8,423 nucleotides of DNA, taken from positions 1 to 8,423 of the forward strand of contig CBFGWV010000217.1 in NCBI GenBank assembly GCA_965652545.1, read 5' to 3'. Shown here piece by piece: positions 1 through 7,138 of this stretch. Positions within the stretch are counted from its first letter, which is position 1. Each line of letters begins with the position of its first letter. The position numbers and the translations under genes are program-made. The notes below the pieces were generated by a model. That model did not search any database. It was not told the DNA's origin and saw only the letters and a list, made by a program, of their open reading frames with translations. Origin of the DNA: CBFGWV01 sp965652545 (GTDB lineage: Bacteria; Pseudomonadota; Gammaproteobacteria; Competibacterales; Competibacteraceae).

Positions 1-95
1 GTCGTTATGACGATATGGCCGACGAGGTGCGCGAGAAGCTGGCGATTCTGATCGCCATGGATGAACCGGACGCCCCGGTCACCACCAGCGAGTGA
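1..95 (+). CDS. C-terminal end of an unidentified protein (partial)
   Basis: An open frame enters from the left edge; its first complete codon is at position 3 and it stops at TGA 93-95. The 30 visible residues begin RYDDMADEVREKL and end VTTSE. They look like an amphipathic helix (about MADEVREKLAILIAM) followed by a short acidic, flexible tail, as is common at the C-terminus of soluble proteins. No family can be recognised from this fragment. It reads in the same direction as the regulator 95 bp downstream, but a long inverted repeat lies between them, so it may not share their transcript. The coding call rests on the uninterrupted frame, GC-rich codon use like the neighbours, and a plausible end just before the first real spacer. 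Confidence 0.55.
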   Translation, partial: RYDDMADEVREKLAILIAMDEPDAPVTTSE

Positions 96-124
96 TGTCT
101 GTCATGTGAAATTCGGTGTCTTAA

Positions 125-172
125 ATGTGGCGCTCGTGAAAACATCATGCAATATTTTCACGAGCGCCACAT
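125..172. promoter_or_regulatory. Perfect 18-bp inverted repeat, candidate operator or leader hairpin
   Basis: The left arm ATGTGGCGCTCGTGAAAA (125-142) is an exact reverse complement of the right arm at 155-172, with a 12-base spacer (143-154). The inner ends of the arms form a GTGAAAA...TTTTCAC dyad. The repeat ends 18 bases before the start codon of the XRE/cupin regulator. This position fits an operator bound by the regulator as a dimer or tetramer (autoregulation), or a strong hairpin in its mRNA leader. There is no T-run after the right arm (AACCGATA follows), so it is not a standard intrinsic terminator for the upstream gene. The repeat is certain; its function is inferred. Confidence 0.6.
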
Positions 173-190
173 AACCGATACCGGACTCCC

Positions 191-778
191 ATGCACGCCC
201 AGCAACATCCCCCTTCTCCCGATGTGTTGCGCGTTACGCTCGGTGACGACGTGCGCAAGCTGCGCAAAGCCCGCGGCCTGTCGCTGACCACCCTGGCCCA
301 GGCGATCGGCCGCTCGGTGGGTTTCGTCAGCCAGTTGGAGCGGGGTCGCTCCCAACCTTCCATTGCCGATCTGCGTGCCATCGCCGGGGCGTTGGGTGTG
401 CCGTTGGGTTGGTTCTTCATGGTGGACGCGCTCGATGAGGCCGAACGCGGGCATGTGGTCCGCGCCGGTGCCCGGCGGCGGCTTGGCACGGTGACCGATG
501 GGCTGGTGGAGGAACTGCTGTCGCCGGACATCGGCGGCGCCTTCGAGACCTTCCTGAGCATTTTTGCGCCGGGGGCCGAGTTGCCGCGGCCCATGCAGCG
601 CGATTCCGAAGAAGAAGGCTACGTCATCCAGGGCCAGCTGGATCTGTGGATCGCCGGTCGCTGGCATCACCTGCACAGCGGCGACAGCTTCCGCATCGTT
701 CGCGAGCCGTTTCGCTGGCGCAACCCGGGCAGCGTGGAGGCGCGTGCGGTCTGGGTCATCGCGCCGCCGGTCTATTGA
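191..778 (+). CDS. XRE-family helix-turn-helix regulator with C-terminal cupin domain
   Basis: A 195-residue cytoplasmic transcription factor. Residues about 17-76 form an XRE/Cro-type helix-turn-helix (LGDDVRKLRKARGLSLTTLA, then SVGFVSQLERGRSQPS, the likely recognition segment at about 42-57). Residues about 115-195 form a small cupin barrel (EEEGYVIQGQLDLWIAGRWH, then HSGDSFRIVREPFRWRNPG), which in this family usually binds a small effector. The length is typical of HTH-cupin regulators such as the PuuR type, which often control catabolism of amines or amino acids next to them. The ATG at 191 is the only in-frame ATG near the HTH; a weak GGA lies at 183-185. The stop codon touches the GAAGAGG Shine-Dalgarno sequence of the next gene, so the two are almost certainly co-transcribed. 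It probably regulates the two dehydrogenases and perhaps itself through the inverted repeat just upstream. Effector and sign of regulation are unknown. Confidence 0.9.
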   Translation: MHAQQHPPSPDVLRVTLGDDVRKLRKARGLSLTTLAQAIGRSVGFVSQLERGRSQPSIADLRAIAGALGVPLGWFFMVDALDEAERGHVVRAGARRRLGTVTDGLVEELLSPDIGGAFETFLSIFAPGAELPRPMQRDSEEEGYVIQGQLDLWIAGRWHHLHSGDSFRIVREPFRWRNPGSVEARAVWVIAPPVY

Positions 779-783
779 AGAGG
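777..783 (+). promoter_or_regulatory. Ribosome binding site that fixes the copy 1 dehydrogenase start
   Basis: GAAGAGG lies nine bases before ATG 793 and overlaps the TGA (776-778) of the regulator. It supports translational coupling and argues against the longer open frame beginning at 646, which would add 49 atypical residues read out of frame through the cupin coding region. Confidence 0.7.
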
Positions 784-792
784 CGATCGATC

Positions 793-3222
793 ATGGCTGA
801 TCTTCCCGCACAGGCCCGCGTCGTCGTCATCGGCGGCGGGGTAGCCGGTTGCAGTGTGCTCTACCATCTGGTGCACAAGGGTTGGCGCGATGTGCTGTTG
901 CTGGAGCGCGATGAACTGACCGCCGGCTCCACCTGGCACGCCGCGGGCAATTGCCCGAACTTCTCCAGCAACACCTCGCTGATGCGTCTGCAAGCCTATT
1001 CCACCCGCCTGTACCGGCAACTGGCGGCCTCGCCCGATTACCCCATCAACTATCACGTCACCGGGTCACTGCGCCTGGCCCACGATGACGAGCGCATGAC
1101 CGAGTACGAATTGGTCCGCGGGAAGGGGCGCTACTACGGTGTGGACTTCGAACTGCTGAGCGTCGCCGCGCTCAAGAAGCGGTATCCATTCCTGGAGACC
1201 CACGGCCTGGTCGGTGCGCTGTGGGACCCGCTGGACGGCGACATCGACCCGGCGCAATTGACCCAGGCGCTGGCCCATGCCGCCCGCGCCGGTGGGGCGC
1301 GCATCGTGCGCGCCTGTCCGGTCGAGGGGCTGAGTCAGGCGGCCGATGGGCACTGGGTCGTGACTACCGCCCACGGTGAGGTGCGCGCGGATATCGTCGT
1401 CAACGCGGCCGGATATCTCGCCCCGCAGGTCGCCGCGATGATGGGCCGGCAACTGCCCTCGGTGGTGCTGGAGCATCAATACCTGGTCACCGCATCGCTG
1501 CCGGAACTGGCGGCGCGCGAGGGTACCTTGCCGCTGCTGCGCGATCCGGACGAGAGCTATTACCTGCGCCAGGAGCGCGATGCCTTGCTGCTGGGGCCGT
1601 ACGAACACCACGGTGCCCGGGCAGTGTGGGCCGACGGGCTGCCGACGGATTTTGCCTTTCAGCTCTTCCCCGATGATCTCGATCGCATCGAGTCCTACAT
1701 CAGTAAGGCCTGCGAGCGTGTTCCCTTGCTGGCCAGCGTCGGGATTCGCAAGGTGGTCAACGGCCCCATCCCGTACACGCCCGACGGCAACCCGTTGATC
1801 GGGCCGGTGCCCGGGCTGCGCAACGCTTTTGAGTGCTGCGCCTTTTCCTTTGGCATCACCCAGGGTGGTGGTGCCGGCAAGCTACTGGCCGACTGGATCG
1901 TCGACGGCGAGCCGGAGTGGGATTTGTGGTCCTGCGATCCGCGTCGCTTCACTGCCCATGCCACCCCGAAGTACACGCAAGCCCGCGCGCTGGAGGTGTA
2001 TCACCACGAGTACGCCATCGCCTTTCCCAACGAGGAGCGCCCCGCGGGCCGACCGACGAAGACCTCACCCGTGACACCGTTGCTGGCGGCCAAGGGCGCG
2101 CGCTTCGGCGCCCGCAACGGCTGGGAGCGGCCGACCTGGTTTCCGCGTGCAGGGGATGACCCGGACCGGCCGCCGACATTCGCCCGCCCTGCCTGGTTCG
2201 AGACCGTGGCCGAGGAATGTAAAGCGGTTGCCCGGTGCGCCGGTGTGATCGACATGAGCGGCTTTACCCGCTTCGAGGTCGGCGGTGCCGGCGCGGCCAC
2301 CTGGTTGGACCGGCTTAGTTGCTCGCGGTTGCCCGCACCGGGGCGGGTCGGCCTGGCCTATTTGTGCGGGCCTTCCGGTGCCATCGTCAGCGAGCTGACC
2401 ATCGCCCGCCTGGCGAGCGACCGGTTCTGGCTGATATCCGCCGCGGCCGCCCAGTGGCATGACCGCGACTGGTTGCACCGGCACCTGCCGGACGATGGCT
2501 CGGTGCGCATCGATGAGCTGACCGACACCGTCGGCACGCTGGTCCTGGCCGGCCCGCACAGCCGCGGCATTCTCGCGGCGCTCACCGACGCTGCGCTGGA
2601 CAGCGCTGCCTTCCCCTGGTGTTCGGCGCGTCGGATCAGCGTTGCCGGTGTGCCGCTGTGGGCCCTGCGGATCAACTACGTGGGCGAGTTGGGATGGGAG
2701 CTGCACGCGCCCCTGGATGCGCTCGATCGGGTGTACTCGGCGTTGTGGACGGTCGGCGTCGAACACGGGCTGGTCGATTTCGGGTTGTACGCCATGGACA
2801 GCCTGCGGCTGGAGAAAGGCTACCGCGGCTGGAAACAGGACATCGACCAGGACCTGACTCCGCTGGAGGCCGGCTTGGACCGCTTCGTGGACGCGGGCAA
2901 GACGCATTGCATCGGTGCTGGGGCGCTGGCCGCCCAACGCGCGCATGGGTTGGCCTGCCGGGTGGTGTCGATGACGGTGGACAGCGCCGATTGCGATGCC
3001 AGCCCCGGCGCGGCGGTGCTGGCGGGCGACGATACGGTGGGGCTGGTGACCTCCGCCGGCTACGGCCATCGGGTCGGGCGGTCGTTGGCGCTGGCGGTCG
3101 TCCACGCCCGTCTGGCAGCCCCCGGCACGGCACTACGCGTGGCGATCAACGGTCAGGCGGTGCCTGCCCGTGTGGTGGCCGAACCGCTGTACGACCCTCA
3201 CAACCTGCGCCTGCGCGCCTGA
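793..3222 (+). CDS. FAD-dependent dimethylglycine/sarcosine dehydrogenase-family protein with GcvT domain (copy 1)
   Basis: An 809-residue two-part flavoprotein. Residues about 9-370 are a DAO-type FAD-binding domain, with the dinucleotide motif GGGVAG at 14-19 and ribose-binding E38. The segment GSTWHAAG (45-52) contains H49, the position where FAD is covalently attached in mammalian dimethylglycine dehydrogenase. A linker domain follows, with NGWERP at 442-447, then a GcvT aminomethyltransferase-like domain to about 705 (YVGELGWEL, YAMDSLRLEKGYRGW at about 666-680) and the GcvT C-terminal barrel. Stretches such as YYLRQERDALLLGPYE closely resemble dimethylglycine dehydrogenase. Expected role: oxidative N-demethylation, with formaldehyde passed to tetrahydrofolate and electrons to an ETF-like acceptor. 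The frame is open from 646, but ATG 793 is chosen because GAAGAGG (777-783) is well spaced and the FAD motif starts about 10 residues in; the earlier start would overlap the regulator. Oddities: the flavin loop continues N-C-P-N, unlike copy 2, and the GcvT position often occupied by Asp is E534. The exact substrate is uncertain; a sarcosine or other N-methyl amine dehydrogenase is possible. Confidence 0.88.
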   Translation: MADLPAQARVVVIGGGVAGCSVLYHLVHKGWRDVLLLERDELTAGSTWHAAGNCPNFSSNTSLMRLQAYSTRLYRQLAASPDYPINYHVTGSLRLAHDDERMTEYELVRGKGRYYGVDFELLSVAALKKRYPFLETHGLVGALWDPLDGDIDPAQLTQALAHAARAGGARIVRACPVEGLSQAADGHWVVTTAHGEVRADIVVNAAGYLAPQVAAMMGRQLPSVVLEHQYLVTASLPELAAREGTLPLLRDPDESYYLRQERDALLLGPYEHHGARAVWADGLPTDFAFQLFPDDLDRIESYISKACERVPLLASVGIRKVVNGPIPYTPDGNPLIGPVPGLRNAFECCAFSFGITQGGGAGKLLADWIVDGEPEWDLWSCDPRRFTAHATPKYTQARALEVYHHEYAIAFPNEERPAGRPTKTSPVTPLLAAKGARFGARNGWERPTWFPRAGDDPDRPPTFARPAWFETVAEECKAVARCAGVIDMSGFTRFEVGGAGAATWLDRLSCSRLPAPGRVGLAYLCGPSGAIVSELTIARLASDRFWLISAAAAQWHDRDWLHRHLPDDGSVRIDELTDTVGTLVLAGPHSRGILAALTDAALDSAAFPWCSARRISVAGVPLWALRINYVGELGWELHAPLDALDRVYSALWTVGVEHGLVDFGLYAMDSLRLEKGYRGWKQDIDQDLTPLEAGLDRFVDAGKTHCIGAGALAAQRAHGLACRVVSMTVDSADCDASPGAAVLAGDDTVGLVTSAGYGHRVGRSLALAVVHARLAAPGTALRVAINGQAVPARVVAEPLYDPHNLRLRA

Positions 3223-3237
3223 CCGGGACGACAACCC

Positions 3238-5688
3238 ATGAGCGTTTCACTCCCTGACCGCGTCGATGTCGTGATCATCGGCGGTGGCATCATCGGCTGC
3301 TCGATCGCCTATCACCTCACCCGCCTGGGCATCAGCGATGTGCTGCTGCTCGAGCGCAAACAACTCACCTGCGGGACGACCTGGCATGCCGCCGGGCTGA
3401 TTGGCCAATTGCGTGCCACGCGGCGGATGACCGAGTTGGCCAAATACACCTCGGAACTGTTGCATACCCTGGAGCAGGAAACCGGGCAGGCCACTGGCTT
3501 CAAGCAGAACGGCTCCATATCGCTGGCCCTGAATCCAGAGCGCTTCGAAGAGCTCAAGCGCGGCGCGTCGATGGCCAAGAACTTCGGCCTGGCGGTGGAT
3601 GTGATCACTCCCGAGGACATCCGCGCGCTGTGGCCGTTGGTGGACCTGACCGGCGTGGTCGGCGGCGTGTACCTGCCCAAGGACGGCCAAGCCAACCCCA
3701 TCGACACCACCCAGGCCTATGCCAAGGGTGCCCGTCAGCGCGGCGCCCGCATCGTCGAAGGCGTGCGGGTGACGCGCATCCTCAGTGCCAACGGCCGCGC
3801 CTGTGGGGTGGCCACCGATGCCGGAGTCGTGCACGCGACGACCGTGGTGCTGGCCGCGGGCATGTGGTCGCGGACGCTGGCGGCGGATGTCGGCGTGTCC
3901 ATCCCCCTGCATGCGGCCGAGCACTTCTATATCGTCACCGAGCCCATGACCGAAGTGCCTCGCGAGTTGCCGGTGATGCGGGTGCCGGATGAGTGCACCT
4001 ACTACAAAGAGGATGCCGGCAAGCTGCTGGTCGGTGCCTTCGAGCCGGTGGCCAAGCCCTGGGGCATGGACGGCATACCGGCGGATTTCGCCTTCGACGC
4101 CTTGCCGGACGACATCGACCACTTTGCGCCGATTCTCGAGCAGGCTGGTGCGCGCGTGCCGTTGCTGGCGCGGGCCGGTATCCAGACCTTCTTCAACGGT
4201 CCGGAGAGTTTCACGCCGGACGACCGCTACCTGCTCGGCGAGACGGCGGAACTGGCCGATCTGTTCGTGGCCTGCGGGTTCAACTCCATTGGCATCCAGA
4301 GCTCCGGCGGGGCGGGCAAGGCCTTGGCGCAGTGGATTCGCGACCGCCACGCGCCGATGGACCTCACCGACGTCGATGTGCGGCGGATGCAGCCCTTCCA
4401 GAGCAATCGGCAGTACCTGCGCGATCGCACCGTGGAGACATTAGGGCTGCTCTATGCCATGCACTGGCCGTATCGCCAACCGGAAACCGCACGCGGGGTG
4501 CGCCGCTCCCCCTTTCACGAGCGCCTGCTTGCGCAGGGCGCGGTGATGGGCGAGATGGCCGGTTGGGAGCGCCCCAACTGGTTCGCCCCTGCCGGCAGCG
4601 ATGCCCGCTATGCCTACAGCTGGGGGCGGCAGAACTGGTTCGAGCACTGCGCCGCCGAATGCCGCGCACTGCGCGACGAGGTGGTGCTGTTCGACCAGAG
4701 TTCGTTCAGCAAGTACCTGGTGCAAGGCCGCGACGCGCTGGCGGTGCTCAACCGGGTGTCGGTGGCCGATCTGGACGTGGCGCCGGGGCGTATCGTCTAC
4801 ACCCAATGGCTGAACGCGCGTGGCGGGATCGAGGCGGACCTGACCATCACCCGTCTGGCGACAGACCGCTTTCTGGTGGTGACGACGGCTGCCGGCCAGA
4901 CGCGCGACCTGGCCTGGCTCAACCGCCATATCACCGACGATGCCCACTGCCTGGCGGTGGACATGACCTCCGCCCTGCCGATGCTGGGCGTGATGGGGCC
5001 AAAGTCCCGTGCGCTGCTGGAGGCGGTATCCGGCGAGGACTTGTCCAATACGGCGTTCCCTTTCGCCAGCTCGCGCGAGATCGAGATCGGCTACGCTCGG
5101 GTGCGTGCCAGCCGCATCACCTATGTCGGTGAACTGGGTTGGGAGTTGGTCATCCCGGCGGAGTTCGCGGCCCATGTCCACGACACGCTGGTGGCCGCCG
5201 GTGCGGCGTTCGGCCTGCGGCCGGCGGGCATGCACGCGATGAACAGCGCGCGCATGGAGAAAGGCTACCGTCACTGGGGGCACGACATCGCCATCGAAGA
5301 CACGCCGCTGGAAGCGGGCCTGGCGTTCTGTGTGGCCTGGGACAAACCCGGTGGGTTCATCGGCCGCGAGGCGCTGCTGCGCCAGCGCGAGCGGGGCGTG
5401 CCGCGGCGGCGGTTGGTGCAGTTCAAACTCGCCGACCCGGCCCGCCTGTTGTATCACGAGGAGCCCATCCTCGCCGACGGCCGCATCGTCGGCAGCATCA
5501 CCTCGGGCATGTACGGGCACCGGCTCGAGGCCAGTCTGGGCATGGGGTATGTCGAACACCCCGACGGCGTCAGCGCGCAGTGGCTGGAGCGCGCGCGCTT
5601 TGAGATCGAGGTCGCCTGGGCACCGGTGGCCGCGGTCGGGCAGTTGCAAGGTTTTTACGACCCGCGCAGTGAGCGGATCCGGATGTAA
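3238..5688 (+). CDS. FAD-dependent dimethylglycine/sarcosine dehydrogenase-family protein with GcvT domain (copy 2)
   Basis: An 816-residue paralogue of the preceding gene with the same domain order. It has a DAO FAD-binding domain (GGGIIG at 15-20, E39; GTTWHAAGLIGQ with likely flavin-linking H50), the linker domain with GWERPNWF from 442, a GcvT-like folate domain (YVGELGWEL, then MHAMNSARMEKGYRHWGHD from about 665) and a GcvT C-terminal barrel (SGMYGHRLEASLGMGYV). Its flavin loop and the segment KDGQANPIDTTQAYAKGAR are typical of bacterial proteins annotated as dimethylglycine or sarcosine dehydrogenase. The GcvT segment GGIEADLTITRL keeps an Asp (D534), matching the catalytic Asp of T-protein-like domains, where copy 1 has Glu. 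ATG 3238 follows the previous stop by 15 bases, with a modest GGGA at 3225-3228, so this is the third gene of one operon. A division of labour with copy 1 (for example dimethylglycine then sarcosine) is likely but cannot be assigned from sequence alone. Confidence 0.88.
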   Translation: MSVSLPDRVDVVIIGGGIIGCSIAYHLTRLGISDVLLLERKQLTCGTTWHAAGLIGQLRATRRMTELAKYTSELLHTLEQETGQATGFKQNGSISLALNPERFEELKRGASMAKNFGLAVDVITPEDIRALWPLVDLTGVVGGVYLPKDGQANPIDTTQAYAKGARQRGARIVEGVRVTRILSANGRACGVATDAGVVHATTVVLAAGMWSRTLAADVGVSIPLHAAEHFYIVTEPMTEVPRELPVMRVPDECTYYKEDAGKLLVGAFEPVAKPWGMDGIPADFAFDALPDDIDHFAPILEQAGARVPLLARAGIQTFFNGPESFTPDDRYLLGETAELADLFVACGFNSIGIQSSGGAGKALAQWIRDRHAPMDLTDVDVRRMQPFQSNRQYLRDRTVETLGLLYAMHWPYRQPETARGVRRSPFHERLLAQGAVMGEMAGWERPNWFAPAGSDARYAYSWGRQNWFEHCAAECRALRDEVVLFDQSSFSKYLVQGRDALAVLNRVSVADLDVAPGRIVYTQWLNARGGIEADLTITRLATDRFLVVTTAAGQTRDLAWLNRHITDDAHCLAVDMTSALPMLGVMGPKSRALLEAVSGEDLSNTAFPFASSREIEIGYARVRASRITYVGELGWELVIPAEFAAHVHDTLVAAGAAFGLRPAGMHAMNSARMEKGYRHWGHDIAIEDTPLEAGLAFCVAWDKPGGFIGREALLRQRERGVPRRRLVQFKLADPARLLYHEEPILADGRIVGSITSGMYGHRLEASLGMGYVEHPDGVSAQWLERARFEIEVAWAPVAAVGQLQGFYDPRSERIRM

Positions 5689-5716
5689 GTTGTCGATAGT
5701 GGGCAGGATGTAATCC

Positions 5717-5881
5717 AGGAGCCTGTCTGACTTGAGCGTCCGTAGCGAGGGGAGTCGGTATCGAGGCAGATTTTTCGATCGTTTGCGGAAGATAGCCGTA
5801 GCTATCTGACAATAACGATCGGGAAATATGGCCGATATCCGGCTTCCCGCAGTAGGACAGTCTCAAGTCAGACAGGCTCCT
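5717..5881. repeat. 165-bp MITE-like palindromic element with 20-bp terminal inverted repeats
   Basis: The end AGGAGCCTGTCTGACTTGAG (5717-5736) is exactly reverse-complementary to 5862-5881. Inside are nested inverted repeats: CGATCGTT at 5776-5783 against 5814-5821, extendable to 14 positions (ATTTTTCGATCGTT against AACGATCGGGAAAT) if two G·T pairs are allowed, and an apical AGATAGC (5790-5796)/GCTATCT (5801-5807) with a CGTA loop. The arms between also align imperfectly (AGTCGGTATCG on the left against AGCCGGATATCG on the reverse strand). The whole element can therefore fold as one long imperfect hairpin. No open frame of note lies inside it. This is the form of a non-autonomous insertion-sequence derivative. 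No clear target-site duplication flanks it, so age and family are unknown. As RNA it could end or insulate the dehydrogenase transcript. Confidence 0.7.
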
Positions 5882-5889
5882 CAGACAGG
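5868..5889 (+). repeat. Direct repeat of TCAGACAGG at the element's right end
   Basis: TCAGACAGG occurs at 5868-5876, inside the right terminal repeat, and again at 5881-5889, just outside it, separated by CTCC. The second copy runs into the AGGAG ribosome binding site of the protease gene. It may reflect slippage or an imprecise insertion at the element's end. Confidence 0.55.
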
Positions 5890-5891
5890 AG
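5887..5891 (+). promoter_or_regulatory. Ribosome binding site of the subtilase gene
   Basis: AGGAG sits seven bases before ATG 5899 and supports that start. The ATG at 5895, in another frame, reaches a stop after seven codons and is not used for a long protein. The site lies six bases past the outer end of the MITE-like element. Confidence 0.65.
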
Positions 5892-5898
5892 TCCATGC

Positions 5899-7113
5899 AT
5901 GTGGAACCACGCCAGTGATACCGCCGACGCAGGCCATCCCAGCCATATCGTAGTGTTCAGGTCTGCCGGCGAGGGCAACGCCGCGGTCCTCACCGCAACG
6001 CTGAACCTGGAGCCGTCCGCGCAAGCCTCGCCAAGCGCCGGTATCCGCCTGCTGTGTACGCGTATCGGGCAGCGACCGATGGCCAAGCTGTATTGTCGAT
6101 TGGGTGCGGCGGCCGTGGTATTGGACGAAGTGGCGGCGCGGTCCCTGGCGCAATCGTCGGCGGTCGCCGGTGTGTTCCCCAATCGGCGTCGAACCATTCC
6201 CACGCCCGTCGCCCCCGTGGAAACGCCACGGCCTGACGCCGCAATGTCCCGCGATCTCACCTGGGCATTGCAGGCCGTGGGCGTCGAACGCGGGGATGAG
6301 CGGCTCAGTGGGCGCGGTATCAAGCTGGCGGTGCTGGACACCGGTATCGACCTGATGCACCCGGATTTCGAGGGGCGCGTCGACGAGGGCACTACCGCAG
6401 TCAGCTTCGTACCCGGCCAGCGGGTGCAGGATGGCCATGGTCACGGTACTCATTGTTGCGGCCTGGCCGCCGGCCCGCGCCAGCCGGTCGAGGGCCCGCG
6501 CTACGGCCTGGCCCACGGTGCGCAGCTGCTGGTGGGAAAGGTGCTGGACGATACCGGCGCCGGCTGGGACGACATCATCCTCGATGGCATGGAATGGGCG
6601 GTGGATCAGGGCGCACGGCTGATCTCCATGAGCCTGGGCTCGCCGCGCCAACTGAATGAGCCGGCCAATCCGATCTACGAGAACATCGCCCGCGTGCTGA
6701 TCGACGACCCCAATGGCGTGCTCGTCATCGCGGCGGCCGGTAATGAAAGCCGGCGAACGGCGGCGCATTTGTGCCCGGTCGCCCACCCGGCGGCGGCGCC
6801 GTCCATCATGGCGGTCGGTGCCATCGGGCCGGATCTGCAGGTGACGGACTTCAGCTGCGCCGAGCTGGATGCCATCGGTGAGCTGGATGTCTGCGCCCCG
6901 GGTGCGGATGTGCGCTCGGCCTGGCCGGGTGGCGGTTACCGCAACGCCTCGGGTACCAGTATGGCGACCCCGCTGGTCGCCGGGGCCGCCGCGTTGTGGC
7001 TGGAGTCGTCGCCCGAACTGACGCCGCGTCTGCTATGGGAGCGGCTGATCGCCGGCGTGCAGCGGCTGGAGCCGCGACGCGACTACGGCCATGGCCTGGT
7101 GCAGGTTCCGTGA
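5899..7113 (+). CDS. Subtilisin-family (S8) serine protease without a visible signal peptide
   Basis: A 404-residue peptidase S8 protein with a complete catalytic set: Asp147 in AVLDTGID, His182 in GHGHGTH, oxyanion-hole Asn282 in AAAGNES and Ser354 in SGTSMATP. The catalytic domain spans about 135-400. Residues about 49-100 (from IRLLCTRIGQ to VFPNRRR) resemble a short I9-like propeptide in hydrophobic pattern, followed by a proline-rich link, PTPVAPVETP (101-110), that could be the processing site. The N-terminus (MWNHASDTADAG) has no positive-hydrophobic signal sequence, so the enzyme is probably cytoplasmic unless exported by another route. It contains several cysteines (for example C186-C187, C292, C320, C332), including a CC pair just after the active-site His. 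A good AGGAG site supports the start. A 75-residue gene follows after 25 bases and is likely co-expressed. The physiological substrate is unknown. Confidence 0.93.
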   Translation: MWNHASDTADAGHPSHIVVFRSAGEGNAAVLTATLNLEPSAQASPSAGIRLLCTRIGQRPMAKLYCRLGAAAVVLDEVAARSLAQSSAVAGVFPNRRRTIPTPVAPVETPRPDAAMSRDLTWALQAVGVERGDERLSGRGIKLAVLDTGIDLMHPDFEGRVDEGTTAVSFVPGQRVQDGHGHGTHCCGLAAGPRQPVEGPRYGLAHGAQLLVGKVLDDTGAGWDDIILDGMEWAVDQGARLISMSLGSPRQLNEPANPIYENIARVLIDDPNGVLVIAAAGNESRRTAAHLCPVAHPAAAPSIMAVGAIGPDLQVTDFSCAELDAIGELDVCAPGADVRSAWPGGGYRNASGTSMATPLVAGAAALWLESSPELTPRLLWERLIAGVQRLEPRRDYGHGLVQVP

Positions 7114-7138
7114 GCATACCCCTGCCGGGGGGCGGTGA

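Noticed and set aside
96..160. Sigma-70-like promoter (TTAAAT at 121-126, or the AATATT inside the palindrome)
   Set aside because: No convincing -35 partner at proper spacing for either; a promoter probably exists here but its elements cannot be assigned.
145..676. - strand frames opposite the regulator
   Set aside because: The + strand frame encodes a clear HTH-cupin protein; the antisense frames show no recognisable domain.
646..792. 49-codon N-terminal extension of the first dehydrogenase
   Set aside because: It would read through the cupin coding region in another frame and has no ribosome binding site; ATG 793 has a well-spaced GAAGAGG and places the FAD motif at the usual distance.
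2065..5649. Long - strand open frames opposite the dehydrogenases (2065-3105, 3247-4350, 4441-5649)
   Set aside because: They lie entirely inside two clearly recognised genes, have the arginine/histidine/glutamine-rich composition of GC-rich antisense frames, and show no family motifs.
5716..5891. CAGGAG at 5716-5721 and 5886-5891 as a target-site duplication
   Set aside because: The two copies are not placed symmetrically outside the terminal inverted repeats; the left one overlaps the repeat itself and the right one begins five bases beyond its end.
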